From: Lineus longissimus
Lineage: Eukaryota; Nemertea; Pilidiophora; Heteronemertea; Lineidae
Reading direction: 5' to 3'
Assembly (NCBI RefSeq): GCF_910592395.1
Contig: NC_088313.1
Span: 10,435,937-10,460,936, forward strand
DNA length: 25,000 nucleotides
The position numbers were made by a program, and so were the translations under genes. Positions 10,661 to 23,270 of the stretch are shown in pieces (the first letter of the stretch is position 1; each line of letters opens with the position of its first letter). The notes below the pieces were generated by a model. It ran no database searches. It saw only the letters and a list, made by a program, of their open reading frames with translations, and was not told where the DNA came from.

Positions 10661-11554
10661 GTCATGGTCATGGTCATGGTCATGGTCATGGTCATGGTCA
10701 TGGTCATGGTCATCTTCATGGTCATCATCGTGGTCATCTTCATGGTCATGGTCATGGTCATGGTCATGGTCATGGTCATGGTCATGGTCATGGTCATGGT
10801 CATGGTCATGGTCATCTTCATCTTCATGGTCATGGTCATGGTCATGGTCATGGTCATGGTCATGGTCATCTTCATCTTCATGGTCATGGTCATGGTCATG
10901 GTCATGGTCATGGTCATCTTCATGGTCATGGTCATGGTCATCTTCATGGTCATGGTCATGGTCATGGTCATGGTCATGGTCATGGTCATGGTCATGGTCA
11001 TGGTCATGGTCATGGTCATGGTCATGGTCATGGTCATCTTGATGGTCATGATCATCGTCATGGTCATGGTCATCTTCATGGTCATGGTCATGGTCATGGT
11101 CATGGTCATCTTCATCTTCATGGTCATGGTCATGGTCATGGTCATGGTCATCTTCATGGTCATGGTCATGGTCATCTTCATGGTCATCTTCATCTTCATG
11201 GTCATGGTCATGGTCATGGTCATCTTCATGGTCATGGTCATGGTCATGGTCATGGTCATGGTCGTGGTCATGGTCGTGGTCATGGTCATCTTCATGGTCA
11301 TGGTCATGGTCATGGTCATCTTCATGGTCGTGGTCATCTTCATGGTCATGGTCATGGTCATGGTCATCTTCATGGTCATGGTCATGGTCATGGTCATGGT
11401 CATGGTCATGGTCATGGTCATGGTCATGGTCATTGTCATCTTCATGGTCATGGTCATGGTCATGGTCATGGTCATCTTCATCTTCATGGTCATGGTCATG
11501 GTCATGGTCATGGTCATGGTCGTGGTCATGGTCGTGGTCATGGTCATCGTCATG

Positions 11555-11908
11555 GTGTTGGTCATGGTCATCTTCATGGTCATGGTCATTGTCATCTTCA
11601 TGGTCATGGTCATGGTCATGGTCATGGTCATCTTCATCTTTATGGTCATGGTCATGGTCATGGTCATGGTCATCTTCATCTTCATGGTCATGGTCATGGT
11701 CATGGTCATGGTCATGGTCGTGGTCATGGTCGTGGTCATGGTCATCGTCATGGTGTTGGTCATGGTCATCTTCATGGTCATGGTCATTGTCATCTTCATG
11801 GTCATGGTCATGGTCATGGTCATGGTCATCTTCATCTTCATGGTCATGGTCATGGTCATGGTCATGGTCATGGTCGTGGTCATGGTCGTGGTCATGGTCA
11901 TGGTCATG
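11555..11908. repeat. 354-bp A+ expansion within hybrid arm 6
   Basis: The same 198 + 156 bp spacing of GTGTTGG as in arms 3 and 10. It shows that the A part of this hybrid came from an A+ unit, which fits the alternation of A and A+ along the array. Confidence 0.8.
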
Positions 11909-12376
11909 GTGTTGGTCATGGTCATCTTCATGGTCATGGTCATTGTCATCTTCATGGTCATGGTCATGGTCATGGTCATGGTCATCTTCATCTTTATGGT
12001 CATGGTCATGGTCATGGTCATGGTCATGGTCGTGGTCATGGTCGTGGTCATGGTCATCTTCATGGTCATGGTCATGGTCATGGTCGTGGTCATGGTCGTG
12101 GTCATGGTCATGGTCAATGTCATGGTCATCTTCATGGTCATGGTCATGGTCATGGTCATCTTCATGGTCATGGTCATGGTCATGGTCATGGTCATGGTCA
12201 TGGTCATGGTCATGGTCATGGTCATGGTCATTGTCATGGTCATGGTCATGGTCATGGTCATGGTCATGGTCATGGTCATGGTCATCTTCATGGTCATCGT
12301 CATGGTCATCTTCATGGTCATGGTCATGGTCATGGTCATCTTCATGGTCATGATCATCGTCATGGTCATGTTCATG

Positions 12377-12556
12377 GTTATCGTCATCATCATTATCGTC
12401 ATCATCGTCGTCATTGTCGTCGTCATCTTTATTGTCATCGTCATCATCAACATCATCATCATCATCATCGTCATGATCATGATCATGATCATCATCTTTA
12501 TCATGATCATCATGATCATGATCATCATGATCATCATCCTCACCGTCATCGTCATT

Positions 12557-12591
<35 letters not shown>

Positions 12592-12962
12592 TGTCATCTT
12601 TATCGTCATCGTCATCATCAACATCATCATTATCGACATGATCATCATCATGATCATCATGATCATCATCATCTCCATCATCATCCTCACCGTCATCATC
12701 ATCGTCATTGTAATCATAATCATCATCATCATCGTCATGATCATCATCATCATCATCGTTATCATGATCATCGTCATCGTCATCGTCATCGTCATCATCA
12801 TCGTCATCTTTATCGTCATCGTCATCGTCATCGTCATCATCATCGTGATCATCGTCATCGTGATCGTCATCGACGTCCTCACCGTCATCGTCATCGTCGC
12901 CGTCGTGATCATCATCGTCGCGGTCGTGATCATCATCGCCGTCATCGTTATCATGATCGTCA
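12377..12962. repeat. Core 7, class B (586 bp)
   Basis: All B markers are present, and the CATGATCATC form, so it does not share the core 6 substitution. The palindrome is at 12473-12492. It follows core 6 with no A core between. Confidence 0.92.
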
Positions 12963-13064
12963 TGGTCATGGTCATGGTCATGGTCATGGTCATGGTCATG
13001 GTCATGGTCATGGTCATCTTCATGGTCATGGTCATGGTCATCTTCATGGTCATGGTCATGGTCA

Positions 13065-13100
13065 TGATCATCATCGTCGTCATTGTTATCATGATCGTCA
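13065..13100. repeat. Junction J1 in arm 7
   Basis: A 36-bp core-end relic, TTGTT form, ending 138 bp after the core. Confidence 0.85.
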
Positions 13101-13784
13101 TGGTCATGGTCATGGTCATGGTCATGGTCATGGTCATTGTCATCTTCATGGTCATGGTCATGGTCATGGTCATGGTCATCTTCATCTTCATGGTCATGGT
13201 CATGGTCATGGTCATGGTCATGGTCGTGGTCATGGTCGTGGTCATGGTCATCGTCATGGTGTTGGTCATGGTCATCTTCATGGTCATGGTCATTGTCATC
13301 TTCATGGTCATGGTCATGGTCATGGTCATGGTCATCTTCATCTTTATGGTCATGGTCATGGTCATGGTCATGGTCATGGTCGTGGTCATGGTCGTGGTCA
13401 TGGTCATCTTCATGGTCATGGTCATGGTCATGGTCGTGGTCATGGTCGTGGTCATGGTCATGGTCAATGTCATGGTCATCTTCATGGTCATGGTCATGGT
13501 CATCTTCATCTTCATGGTCATGGTCATGGTCATGGTCATCTTCATGGTCATGGTCATGGTCATGGTCATGGTCATGGTCATGGTCATGGTCATGGTCATG
13601 GTCATGGTCATGGTCATGGTCATGGTCATCTTCATGGTCATCATCGTGGTCATCTTCATGGTCATGGTCATGGTCATGGTCATGGTCATGGTCATGGTCA
13701 TGGTCATGGTCATGGTCATGGTCATCTTCATCTTCATGGTCATGGTCATGGTCATGGTCATCTTCATGGTCATGGTCATGGTCA

Positions 13785-13820
13785 TGATCATCATCGTCGT
13801 CATCGTTATCATGATCGTCA
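13785..13820. repeat. Junction J2 in arm 7
   Basis: A 36-bp match to the A-core 3' end, ending 720 bp after J1. Confidence 0.85.
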
Positions 13821-14488
13821 TGGTCATGGTCATGGTCATGGTCATGGTCATGGTCATCTTCATGGTCATGGTCATGGTCATGGTCATGGTCATGGTCATC
13901 TTCATGGTCATGGTCATGGTCATGGTCATGGTCATGGTCATCTTCATCTTCATGGTCATGGTCATGGTCATGGTCATGGTCATGGTCATCTTCATGGTCA
14001 TGGTCATGGTCATCTTCATGGTCATGGTCATGGTCATGGTCATGGTCATGGTCATGGTCATGGTCATGGTCATGGTCATGGTCATGGTCATGGTCATGGT
14101 CATGGTCATCTTGATGGTCATGATCATCGTCATGGTCATGGTCATCTTCATGGTCATGGTCATGGTCATGGTCATGGTCATCTTCATCTTCATGGTCATG
14201 GTCATGGTCATGGTCATGGTCATCTTCATGGTCATGGTCATGGTCATCTTCATGGTCATCTTCATCTTCATGGTCATGGTCATGGTCATGGTCATGGTCA
14301 TCTTCATGGTCATGGTCATGGTCATGGTCATGGTCATGGTCATGGTCATGGTCATGGTCATGGTCATGGTCATGGTCATGGTCATGGTCATGGTCATGGT
14401 CATGGTCATGGTCATGGTCATCTTCATGGTCATGGTCATGGTCATGGTCATCTTCATGGTCATGATCATCGTCATGGTCATGGTCATG

Positions 14489-15068
14489 GTTATCGTCATC
14501 ATCATTATCGTCATCATCGTCGTCATTGTCGTCGTCATCTTTATTGTCATCGTCATCATCAACATCATCATCATCATCATCGTCATGATCATGATCATGA
14601 TCATCATCTTTATCATGATCATCATGATCATGATCATCATGATCATCATCCTCAACGTCATCGTCATTGTCATCGTCATCGTCATCGTCATCGTCATTGT
14701 CATCTTTATCGTCATCGTCATCATCAACATCATCATTATCGACATGATCATCATCATGATCATCATCATCATCATCATCTTCATCATCATCCTCACCGTC
14801 ATCATCATCGTCATTGTCATCATAATCATCATCATCATCGTCATGATCATCATCATCATCATCGTTATCATGATCATCATCATCGTCATCGTCATCGTCA
14901 TCATCATCGTCATCTTTATCGTCATCGTCATCGTCATCGTTATCATCATCGTGATCATCGTCATCGTCATCGTCATCGACGTCCTCACCGTCATCGTCAT
15001 CGTCGCCGTCGTGATCATCATCGTCGCGGTCGTGATCATCATCGTCGTCATCGTTATCATGATCGTCA
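14489..15068. repeat. Core 8, class A (580 bp)
   Basis: A-class markers throughout; it looks identical to core 5, which lies 6750 bp upstream. The palindrome is at 14585-14604. Confidence 0.92.
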
Positions 15069-16084
15069 TGGTCATGGTCATGGTCATGGTCATGGTCATG
15101 GTCATGGTCATGGTCATGGTCATGGTCATGGTCATTGTCATCTTCATGGTCATGGTCATGGTCATGGTCATGGTCATCTTCATCTTCATGGTCATGGTCA
15201 TGGTCATGGTCATGGTCATGGTCATGGTCGTCTTCATGGTTATGGTCATGGTCATGGTCATGGTCATGGTCATGGTCATGGTCATCTTCATGGTCATGGT
15301 CATGGTCATGGTCATGGTCATGGTCGTGGTCATGGTCGTGGTCATGGTCATCTTCATGGTCATGGTCATGGTCATGGTCATCTTCATGGTCGTGGTCATC
15401 TTCATGGTCATGGTCATGGTCATGGTCATCTTCATGGTCATGGTCATGGTCATGGTCATGGTCATGGTCATGGTCATGGTCATGGTCATGGTCATGGTCA
15501 TCTTCATGGTCATGGTCATGGTCATGGTCATGGTCATCTTCATCTTCATGGTCATGGTCATGGTCATGGTCATGGTCATGGTCGTGGTCATGGTCGTGGT
15601 CATGGTCATCGTCATGGTGTTGGTCATGGTCATCTTCATGGTCATGGTCATTGTCATCTTCATGGTCATGGTCATGGTCATGGTCATGGTCATCTTCATC
15701 TTTATGGTCATGGTCATGGTCATGGTCATGGTCATGGTCGTGGTCATGGTCGTGGTCATGGTCATCTTCATGGTCATGGTCATGGTCATGGTCGTGGTCA
15801 TGGTCGTGGTCATGGTCATGGTCAATGTCATGGTCATCTTCATGGTCATGGTCATGGTCATGGTCATATTCATGGTCATGGTCATGGTCATGGTCATGGT
15901 CATGGTCATGGTCATGGTCATGGTCATGGTCATGGTCATTGTCATGGTCATGGTCATGGTCATGGTCATGGTCATGGTCATGGTCATGGTCATCTTCATG
16001 GTCATCGTCATGGTCATCTTCATGGTCATGGTCATGGTCATGGTCATCTTCATGGTCATGATCATCGTCATGGTCATGTTCATG
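15069..16084. repeat. Arm 8, A type (1016 bp)
   Basis: A single GTGTTGG at 15617. Length and layout equal arm 5, but the second TTGTCATCTTC has become TGGTCATCTTC near 15497, as in arm 10. Private CATATTCATGG near 15866, and CATTGTCATGG near 15938, as in arms 3, 6 and 10. Its point variants thus link it to its neighbour arm 10, while its length links it to arm 5. Confidence 0.87.
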
Positions 16085-16264
16085 GTTATCGTCATCATCA
16101 TTATCGTCATCATCGTCGTCATTGTCGTCGTCATCTTTATTGTCATCGTCATCATCAACATCATCATCATCATCATCGTCATGATCATGATCATGATCAT
16201 CATCTTTATCATGATCATCATGATCATGATCATCATGATCATCATCCTCACCGTCATCGTCATT

Positions 16265-16299
<35 letters not shown>

Positions 16300-16670
16300 T
16301 GTCATCTTTATCGTCATCGTCATCATCAACATCATCATTATCGACATGATCATCATCATGATCATCATGATCATCATCATCTCCATCATCATCCTCACCG
16401 TCATCATCATCGTCATTGTAATCATAATCATCATCATCATCGTCATGATTATCATCATCATCATCGTTATCATGATCATCGTCATCGTCATCGTCATCGT
16501 CATCATCATCGTCATCTTTATCGTCATCGTCATCGTCATCGTCATCATCATCGTGATCATCGTCATCGTGATCGTCATCGACGTCCTCACCGTCATCGTC
16601 ATCGTCGCCGTCGTGATCATCATCGTCGCGGTCGTGATCATCATCGCCGTCATCGTTATCATGATCGTCA
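16085..16670. repeat. Core 9, class B, with T at 16450
   Basis: A B core sharing the CATGATTATC substitution with core 6 only. The palindrome is at 16181-16200. Confidence 0.92.
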
Positions 16671-16772
16671 TGGTCATGGTCATGGTCATGGTCATGGTCA
16701 TGGTCATGGTCATGGTCATGGTCATCTTCATGGTCATGGTCATGGTCATCTTCATGGTCATGGTCATGGTCA

Positions 16773-16808
16773 TGATCATCATCGTCGTCATTGTTATCAT
16801 GATCGTCA
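16773..16808. repeat. Junction J1 in arm 9
   Basis: A 36-bp core-end relic, TTGTT form, 138 bp after core 9. Confidence 0.85.
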
Positions 16809-17170
16809 TGGTCATGGTCATGGTCATGGTCATGGTCATGGTCATTGTCATCTTCATGGTCATGGTCATGGTCATGGTCATGGTCATCTTCATCTTCATG
16901 GTCATGGTCATGGTCATGGTCATGGTCATGGTCGTGGTCATGGTCGTGGTCATGGTCATCGTCATGGTGTTGGTCATGGTCATCTTCATGGTCATGGTCA
17001 TTGTCATCTTCATGGTCATGGTCATGGTCATGGTCATGGTCATCTTCATCTTTATGGTCATGGTCATGGTCATGGTCATGGTCATGGTCGTGGTCATGGT
17101 CGTGGTCATGGTCATCTTCATGGTCATGGTCATGGTCATGGTCGTGGTCATGGTCGTGGTCATGGTCATG

Positions 17171-17410
17171 GTCAATGTCATGGTCATCTTCATGGTCATG
17201 GTCATGGTCATCTTCATCTTCATGGTCATGGTCATGGTCATGGTCATCTTCATGGTCATGGTCATGGTCATGGTCGTGGTCATGGTCATGGTCAATGTCA
17301 TGGTCATCTTCATGGTCATGGTCATGGTCATCTTCATCTTCATGGTCATGGTCATGGTCATGGTCATCTTCATGGTCATGGTCATGGTCATGGTCATGGT
17401 CATGGTCATG
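17171..17410. repeat. 120-bp tandem duplication in arm 9
   Basis: GTCAATG at 17171 and 17291, in the same layout as in arm 6 and exactly 6750 bp from it. Confidence 0.78.
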
Positions 17411-18172
17411 GTCATGGTCATGGTCATGGTCATGGTCATGGTCATGGTCATGGTCATGGTCATCTTCATGGTCATCATCGTGGTCATCTTCATGGTCATG
17501 GTCATGGTCATGGTCATGGTCATGGTCATGGTCATGGTCATGGTCATGGTCATGGTCATGGTCATCTTCATCTTCATGGTCATGGTCATGGTCATGGTCA
17601 TGGTCATGGTCATGGTCATCTTCATCTTCATGGTCATGGTCATGGTCATGGTCATGGTCATGGTCATCTTCATGGTCATGGTCATGGTCATCTTCATGGT
17701 CATGGTCATGGTCATGGTCATGGTCATGGTCATGGTCATGGTCATGGTCATGGTCATGGTCATGGTCATGGTCATGGTCATGGTCATCTTGATGGTCATG
17801 GTCATCGTCATGGTCATGGTCATCTTCATGGTCATGGTCATGGTCATGGTCATGGTCATCTTCATCTTCATGGTCATGGTCATGGTCATGGTCATGGTCA
17901 TCTTCATGGTCATGGTCATGGTCATCTTCATGGTCATCTTCATCTTCATGGTCATGGTCATGGTCATGGTCATGGTCATCTTCATGGTCATGGTCATGGT
18001 CATCTTCATGGTTATGGTCATGGTCATGGTCATGGTCATGGTCATGGTCATGGTCATGGTCATGGTCATGGTCATGGTCATGGTCATGGTCATGGTCATG
18101 GTCATCTTCATGGTCATGGTCATGGTCATGGTCATCTTCATGGTCATGATCATCGTCATGGTCATGGTCATG

Positions 18173-18752
18173 GTTATCGTCATCATCATTATCGTCATCA
18201 TCGTCGTCATTGTCGTCGTCATCTTTATTGTCATCGTCATCATCAACATCATCATCATCATCATCGTCATGATCATGATCATGATCATCATCTTTATCAT
18301 GATCATCATGATCATGATCATCATGATCATCATCCTCAACGTCATCGTCATTGTCATCGTCATCGTCATCGTCATCGTCATTGTCATCTTTATCGTCATC
18401 GTCATCATCAACATCATCATTATCGACATGATCATCATCATGATCATCATCATCATCATCATCTTCATCATCATCCTCACCGTCATCATCATCGTCATTG
18501 TCATCATAATCATCATCATCATCGTCATGATCATCATCATCATCATCGTTATCATGATCATCATCATCGTCATCGTCATCGTCATCATCATCGTCATCTT
18601 TATCGTCATCGTCATCGTCATCGTTATCATCATCGTGATCATCGTCATCGTCATCGTCATCGACGTCCTCACCGTCATCGTCATCGTCGCCGTCGTGATC
18701 ATCATCGTCGCGGTCGTGATCATCATCGTCGTCATCGTTATCATGATCGTCA
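18173..18752. repeat. Core 10, class A (580 bp)
   Basis: The part from 18331 onward was compared block by block with core 1 and no difference was seen. The palindrome is at 18269-18288. Confidence 0.93.
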
Positions 18753-20122
18753 TGGTCATGGTCATGGTCATGGTCATGGTCATGGTCATGGTCATGGTCA
18801 TGGTCATGGTCATGGTCATTGTCATCTTCATGGTCATGGTCATGGTCATGGTCATGGTCATCTTCATCTTCATGGTCATGGTCATGGTCATGGTCATGGT
18901 CATGGTCATGGTCGTCTTCATGGTTATGGTCATGGTCATGGTCATGGTCATGGTCATGGTCATGGTCATCTTCATGGTCATGGTCATGGTCATGGTCATG
19001 GTCATGGTCGTGGTCATGGTCGTGGTCATGGTCATCTTCATGGTCATGGTCATGGTCATGGTCATCTTCATGGTCGTGGTCATCTTCATGGTCATGGTCA
19101 TGGTCATGGTCATCTTCATGGTCATGGTCATGGTCATGGTCATGGTCATGGTCATGGTCATGGTCATGGTCATGGTCATGGTCATCTTCATGGTCATGGT
19201 CATGGTCATGGTCATGGTCATCTTCATCTTCATGGTCATGGTCATGGTCATGGTCATGGTCATGGTCGTGGTCATGGTCGTGGTCATGGTCATCGTCATG
19301 GTGTTGGTCATGGTCATCTTCATGGTCATGGTCATTGTCATCTTCATGGTCATGGTCATGGTCATGGTCATGGTCATCTTCATCTTTATGGTCATGGTCA
19401 TGGTCATGGTCATGGTCATCTTCATCTTCATGGTCATGGTCATGGTCATGGTCATGGTCATGGTCGTGGTCATGGTCGTGGTCATGGTCATCGTCATGGT
19501 GTTGGTCATGGTCATCTTCATGGTCATGGTCATTGTCATCTTCATGGTCATGGTCATGGTCATGGTCATGGTCATCTTCATCTTCATGGTCATGGTCATG
19601 GTCATGGTCATGGTCATGGTCGTGGTCATGGTCGTGGTCATGGTCATCGTCATGGTGTTGGTCATGGTCATCTTCATGGTCATGGTCATTGTCATCTTCA
19701 TGGTCATGGTCATGGTCATGGTCATGGTCATCTTCATCTTTATGGTCATGGTCATGGTCATGGTCATGGTCATGGTCGTGGTCATGGTCGTGGTCATGGT
19801 CATCTTCATGGTCATGGTCATGGTCATGGTCGTGGTCATGGTCGTGGTCATGGTCATGGTCAATGTCATGGTCATCTTCATGGTCATGGTCATGGTCATG
19901 GTCATCTTCATGGTCATGGTCATGGTCATGGTCATGGTCATGGTCATGGTCATGGTCATGGTCATGGTCATGGTCATTGTCATGGTCATGGTCATGGTCA
20001 TGGTCATGGTCATGGTCATGGTCATGGTCATCTTCATGGTCATCGTCATGGTCATCTTCATGGTCATGGTCATGGTCATGGTCATCTTCATGGTCATGAT
20101 CATCGTCATGGTCATGTTCATG
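18753..20122. repeat. Arm 10, A+ type (1370 bp)
   Basis: GTGTTGG at 19301, 19499 and 19655. Unit 10 has the same length as unit 3 (1950 bp), and cores 3/10 and 4/11 are both 14502 bp apart. The third sub-repeat reads CATCGTCATGG where arm 3 has CATGGTCATGG, so the two copies have diverged by small changes. It ends in CATGTTCATGG. Confidence 0.87.
19301..19654. repeat. 354-bp internal expansion of arm 10
   Basis: 198 + 156 bp between three GTGTTGG markers, as in arms 3 and 6. Confidence 0.82.
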
Positions 20123-20302
20123 GTTATCGTCATCATCATTATCGTCATCATCGTCGTCATTGTCGTCGTCATCTTTATTGTCATCGTCATCATCAACATC
20201 ATCATCATCATCATCGTCATGATCATGATCATGATCATCATCTTTATCATGATCATCATGATCATGATCATCATGATCATCATCCTCACCGTCATCGTCA
20301 TT

Positions 20303-20337
<35 letters not shown>

Positions 20338-20708
20338 TGTCATCTTTATCGTCATCGTCATCATCAACATCATCATTATCGACATGATCATCATCATGAT
20401 CATCATGATCATCATCATCTCCATCATCATCCTCACCGTCATCATCATCGTCATTGTAATCATAATCATCATCATCATCGTCATGATCATCATCATCATC
20501 ATCGTTATCATGATCATCGTCATCGTCATCGTCATCGTCATCATCATCGTCATCTTTATCGTCATCGTCATCGTCATCGTCATCATCATCGTGATCATCG
20601 TCATCGTGATCGTCATCGACGTCCTCACCGTCATCGTCATCGTCGCCGTCGTGATCATCATCGTCGCGGTCGTGATCATCATCGCCGTCATCGTTATCAT
20701 GATCGTCA
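20123..20708. repeat. Core 11, class B (586 bp)
   Basis: B markers throughout, with the common CATGATCATC form. The palindrome is at 20219-20238. Confidence 0.92.
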
Positions 20709-20810
20709 TGGTCATGGTCATGGTCATGGTCATGGTCATGGTCATGGTCATGGTCATGGTCATCTTCATGGTCATGGTCATGGTCATCTTCATGGTCATG
20801 GTCATGGTCA

Positions 20811-20846
20811 TGATCATCATCGTCGTCATTGTTATCATGATCGTCA
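20811..20846. repeat. Junction J1 in arm 11
   Basis: A 36-bp core-end relic, TTGTT form, 138 bp after the core. Confidence 0.85.
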
Positions 20847-21530
20847 TGGTCATGGTCATGGTCATGGTCATGGTCATGGTCATTGTCATCTTCATGGTCA
20901 TGGTCATGGTCATGGTCATGGTCATCTTCATCTTCATGGTCATGGTCATGGTCATGGTCATGGTCATGGTCGTGGTCATGGTCGTGGTCATGGTCATCGT
21001 CATGGTGATGGTCATGGTCATCTTCATGGTCATGGTCATTGTCATCTTCATGGTCATGGTCATGGTCATGGTCATGGTCATCTTCATCTTTATGGTCATG
21101 GTCATGGTCATGGTCATGGTCATGGTCGTGGTCATGGTCGTGGTCATGGTCATCTTCATGGTCATGGTCATGGTCATGGTCGTGGTCATGGTCGTGGTCA
21201 TGGTCATGGTCAATGTCATGGTCATCTTCATGGTCATGGTCATGGTCATCTTCATCTTCATGGTCATGGTCATGGTCATGGTCATCTTCATGGTCATGGT
21301 CATGGTCATGGTCATGGTCATGGTCATGGTCATGGTCATGGTCATGGTCATGGTCATGGTCATGGTCATGGTCATCTTCATGGTCATCATCGTGGTCATC
21401 TTCATGGTCATGGTCATGGTCATGGTCATGGTCATGGTCATGGTCATGGTCATGGTCATGGTCATGGTCATCTTCATCTTCATGGTCATGGTCATGGTCA
21501 TGGTCATCTTCATGGTCATGGTCATGGTCA

Positions 21531-21566
21531 TGATCATCATCGTCGTCATCGTTATCATGATCGTCA
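21531..21566. repeat. Junction J2 in arm 11
   Basis: A 36-bp match to the A-core 3' end, 720 bp after J1. It is the last B landmark before the switch to A-type arm. Confidence 0.85.
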
Positions 21567-21826
21567 TGGTCATGGTCATGGTCATGGTCATGGTCATTGT
21601 CATCTTCATGGTCATGGTCATGGTCATGGTCATGGTCATCTTCATCTTCATGGTCATGGTCATGGTCATGGTCATGGTCATGGTCATCTTCATCTTCATG
21701 GTCATGGTCATGGTCATGGTCATGGTCATGGTCATCTTCATGGTCATGGTCATGGTCATCTTCATGGTCATGGTCATGGTCATGGTCATCTTCATGGTCA
21801 TGATCATCGTCATGGTCATGTTCATG

Positions 21827-22006
21827 GTTATCGTCATCATCATTATCGTCATCATCGTCGTCATTGTCGTCGTCATCTTTATTGTCATCGTCATCATCAA
21901 CATCATCATCATCATCATCGTCATGATCATGATCATGATCATCATCTTTATCATGATCATCATGATCATGATCATCATGATCATCATCCTCACCGTCATC
22001 GTCATT

Positions 22007-22041
<35 letters not shown>

Positions 22042-22412
22042 TGTCATCTTTATCGTCATCGTCATCATCAACATCATCATTATCGACATGATCATCATCA
22101 TGATCATCATGATCATCATCATCTCCATCATCATCCTCACCGTCATCATCATCGTCATTGTAATCATAATCATCATCATCATCGTCATGATCATCATCAT
22201 CATCATCGTTATCATGATCATCGTCATCGTCATCGTCATCGTCATCATCATCGTCATCTTTATCGTCATCGTCATCGTCATCGTCATCATCATCGTGATC
22301 ATCGTCATCGTGATCGTCATCGACGTCCTCACCGTCATCGTCATCGTCGCCGTCGTGATCATCATCGTCGCGGTCGTGATCATCATCGCCGTCATCGTTA
22401 TCATGATCGTCA
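21827..22412. repeat. Core 12, class B (586 bp)
   Basis: B markers throughout; follows core 11 without an A core between. The palindrome is at 21923-21942. Confidence 0.92.
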
Positions 22413-22514
22413 TGGTCATGGTCATGGTCATGGTCATGGTCATGGTCATGGTCATGGTCATGGTCATCTTCATGGTCATGGTCATGGTCATCTTCATGGT
22501 CATGGTCATGGTCA

Positions 22515-22550
22515 TGATCATCATCGTCGTCATTGTTATCATGATCGTCA
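22515..22550. repeat. Junction J1 in arm 12
   Basis: A 36-bp core-end relic, TTGTT form, 138 bp after the core. Confidence 0.85.
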
Positions 22551-23234
22551 TGGTCATGGTCATGGTCATGGTCATGGTCATGGTCATTGTCATCTTCATG
22601 GTCATGGTCATGGTCATGGTCATGGTCATCTTCATCTTCATGGTCATGGTCATGGTCATGGTCATGGTCATGGTCGTGGTCATGGTCGTGGTCATGGTCA
22701 TCGTCATGGTGTTGGTCATGGTCATCTTCATGGTCATGGTCATTGTCATCTTCATGGTCATGGTCATGGTCATGGTCATGGTCATCTTCATCTTTATGGT
22801 CATGGTCATGGTCATGGTCATGGTCATGGTCGTGGTCATGGTCGTGGTCATGGTCATCTTCATGGTCATGGTCATGGTCATGGTCGTGGTCATGGTCGTG
22901 GTCATGGTCATGGTCAATGTCATGGTCATCTTCATGGTCATGGTCATGGTCATCTTCATCTTCATGGTCATGGTCATGGTCATGGTCATCGTCATGGTCA
23001 TGGTCATGGTCATGGTCATGGTCATGGTCATGGTCATGGTCATGGTCATGGTCATGGTCATGGTCATGGTCATGGTCATCTTCATGGTCATCATCGTGGT
23101 CATCTTCATGGTCATGGTCATGGTCATGGTCATGGTCATGGTCATGGTCATGGTCATGGTCATGGTCATGGTCATCGTCATCTTCATGGTCATGGTCATG
23201 GTCATGGTCATCTTCATGGTCATGGTCATGGTCA

Positions 23235-23270
23235 TGATCATCATCGTCGTCATCGTTATCATGATCGTCA
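23235..23270. repeat. Junction J2 in arm 12
   Basis: A 36-bp match to the A-core 3' end, 720 bp after J1. Confidence 0.85.

Larger units (their letters stand above)
9921..12376. repeat. Arm 6, hybrid B'/A+ arm (2456 bp)
   Basis: The longest arm. It starts as a B' arm like arm 9: J1, GTGTTGG, a doubled GTCAATG, no J2, CATCTTGATGG near 11036. From about 11221 it follows an A+ arm: TCGTGG pair, GTGTTGG at 11555, 11753 and 11909 (spacings 198 and 156), a 467-bp tail and the CATGTTCATGG ending. In A arms the landmark TCATCT lies 215 bp after the core; counting back 549 bp from 11555 gives the same 215-bp offset here. A whole A core is therefore missing, but the A-arm register is kept. Confidence 0.85.
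12963..14488. repeat. Arm 7, B type (1526 bp)
   Basis: J1, a 720-bp middle part with GTGTTGG at 13259, J2, and a 668-bp tail, one hexamer shorter than in arms 4 and 12. After J2 the spacing of TCATCT differs from arm 4 (a doubled TCATCT replaced by a single one). A long pure TCATGG run near 14305-14418 replaces the interrupted run seen in arm 12. It ends in CATGGTCATGG. Confidence 0.87.
16671..18172. repeat. Arm 9, B' type (1502 bp)
   Basis: J1 is present; there is no J2. GTCAATG is doubled at 17171 and 17291. From 16671 to about 17930 it follows the B' part of arm 6 hexamer by hexamer, then continues into a normal B tail and ends in CATGGTCATGG. It is the intact version of the arm whose 3' part was replaced in arm 6. 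The tail has GATGGTCATGGTCATCG near 17791 where other arms have GATGGTCATGATCATCG. Confidence 0.86.
20709..21826. repeat. Arm 11, hybrid B/A arm (1118 bp)
   Basis: It begins as a B arm with J1, the 720-bp middle part and J2, then has only 260 bp before the next core instead of about 670. The last part, with CATCTTCATGG and GGTCATGATCATCGTC, ends in CATGTTCATGG, the A ending. The switch lies in the hexamer run at roughly 21720-21790. GTGTTGG is changed to GTGATGG at 21005, placing a TGA in the Ser-Trp frame. After J2 it has TTGTCATCTTC like arm 2. Confidence 0.82.
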
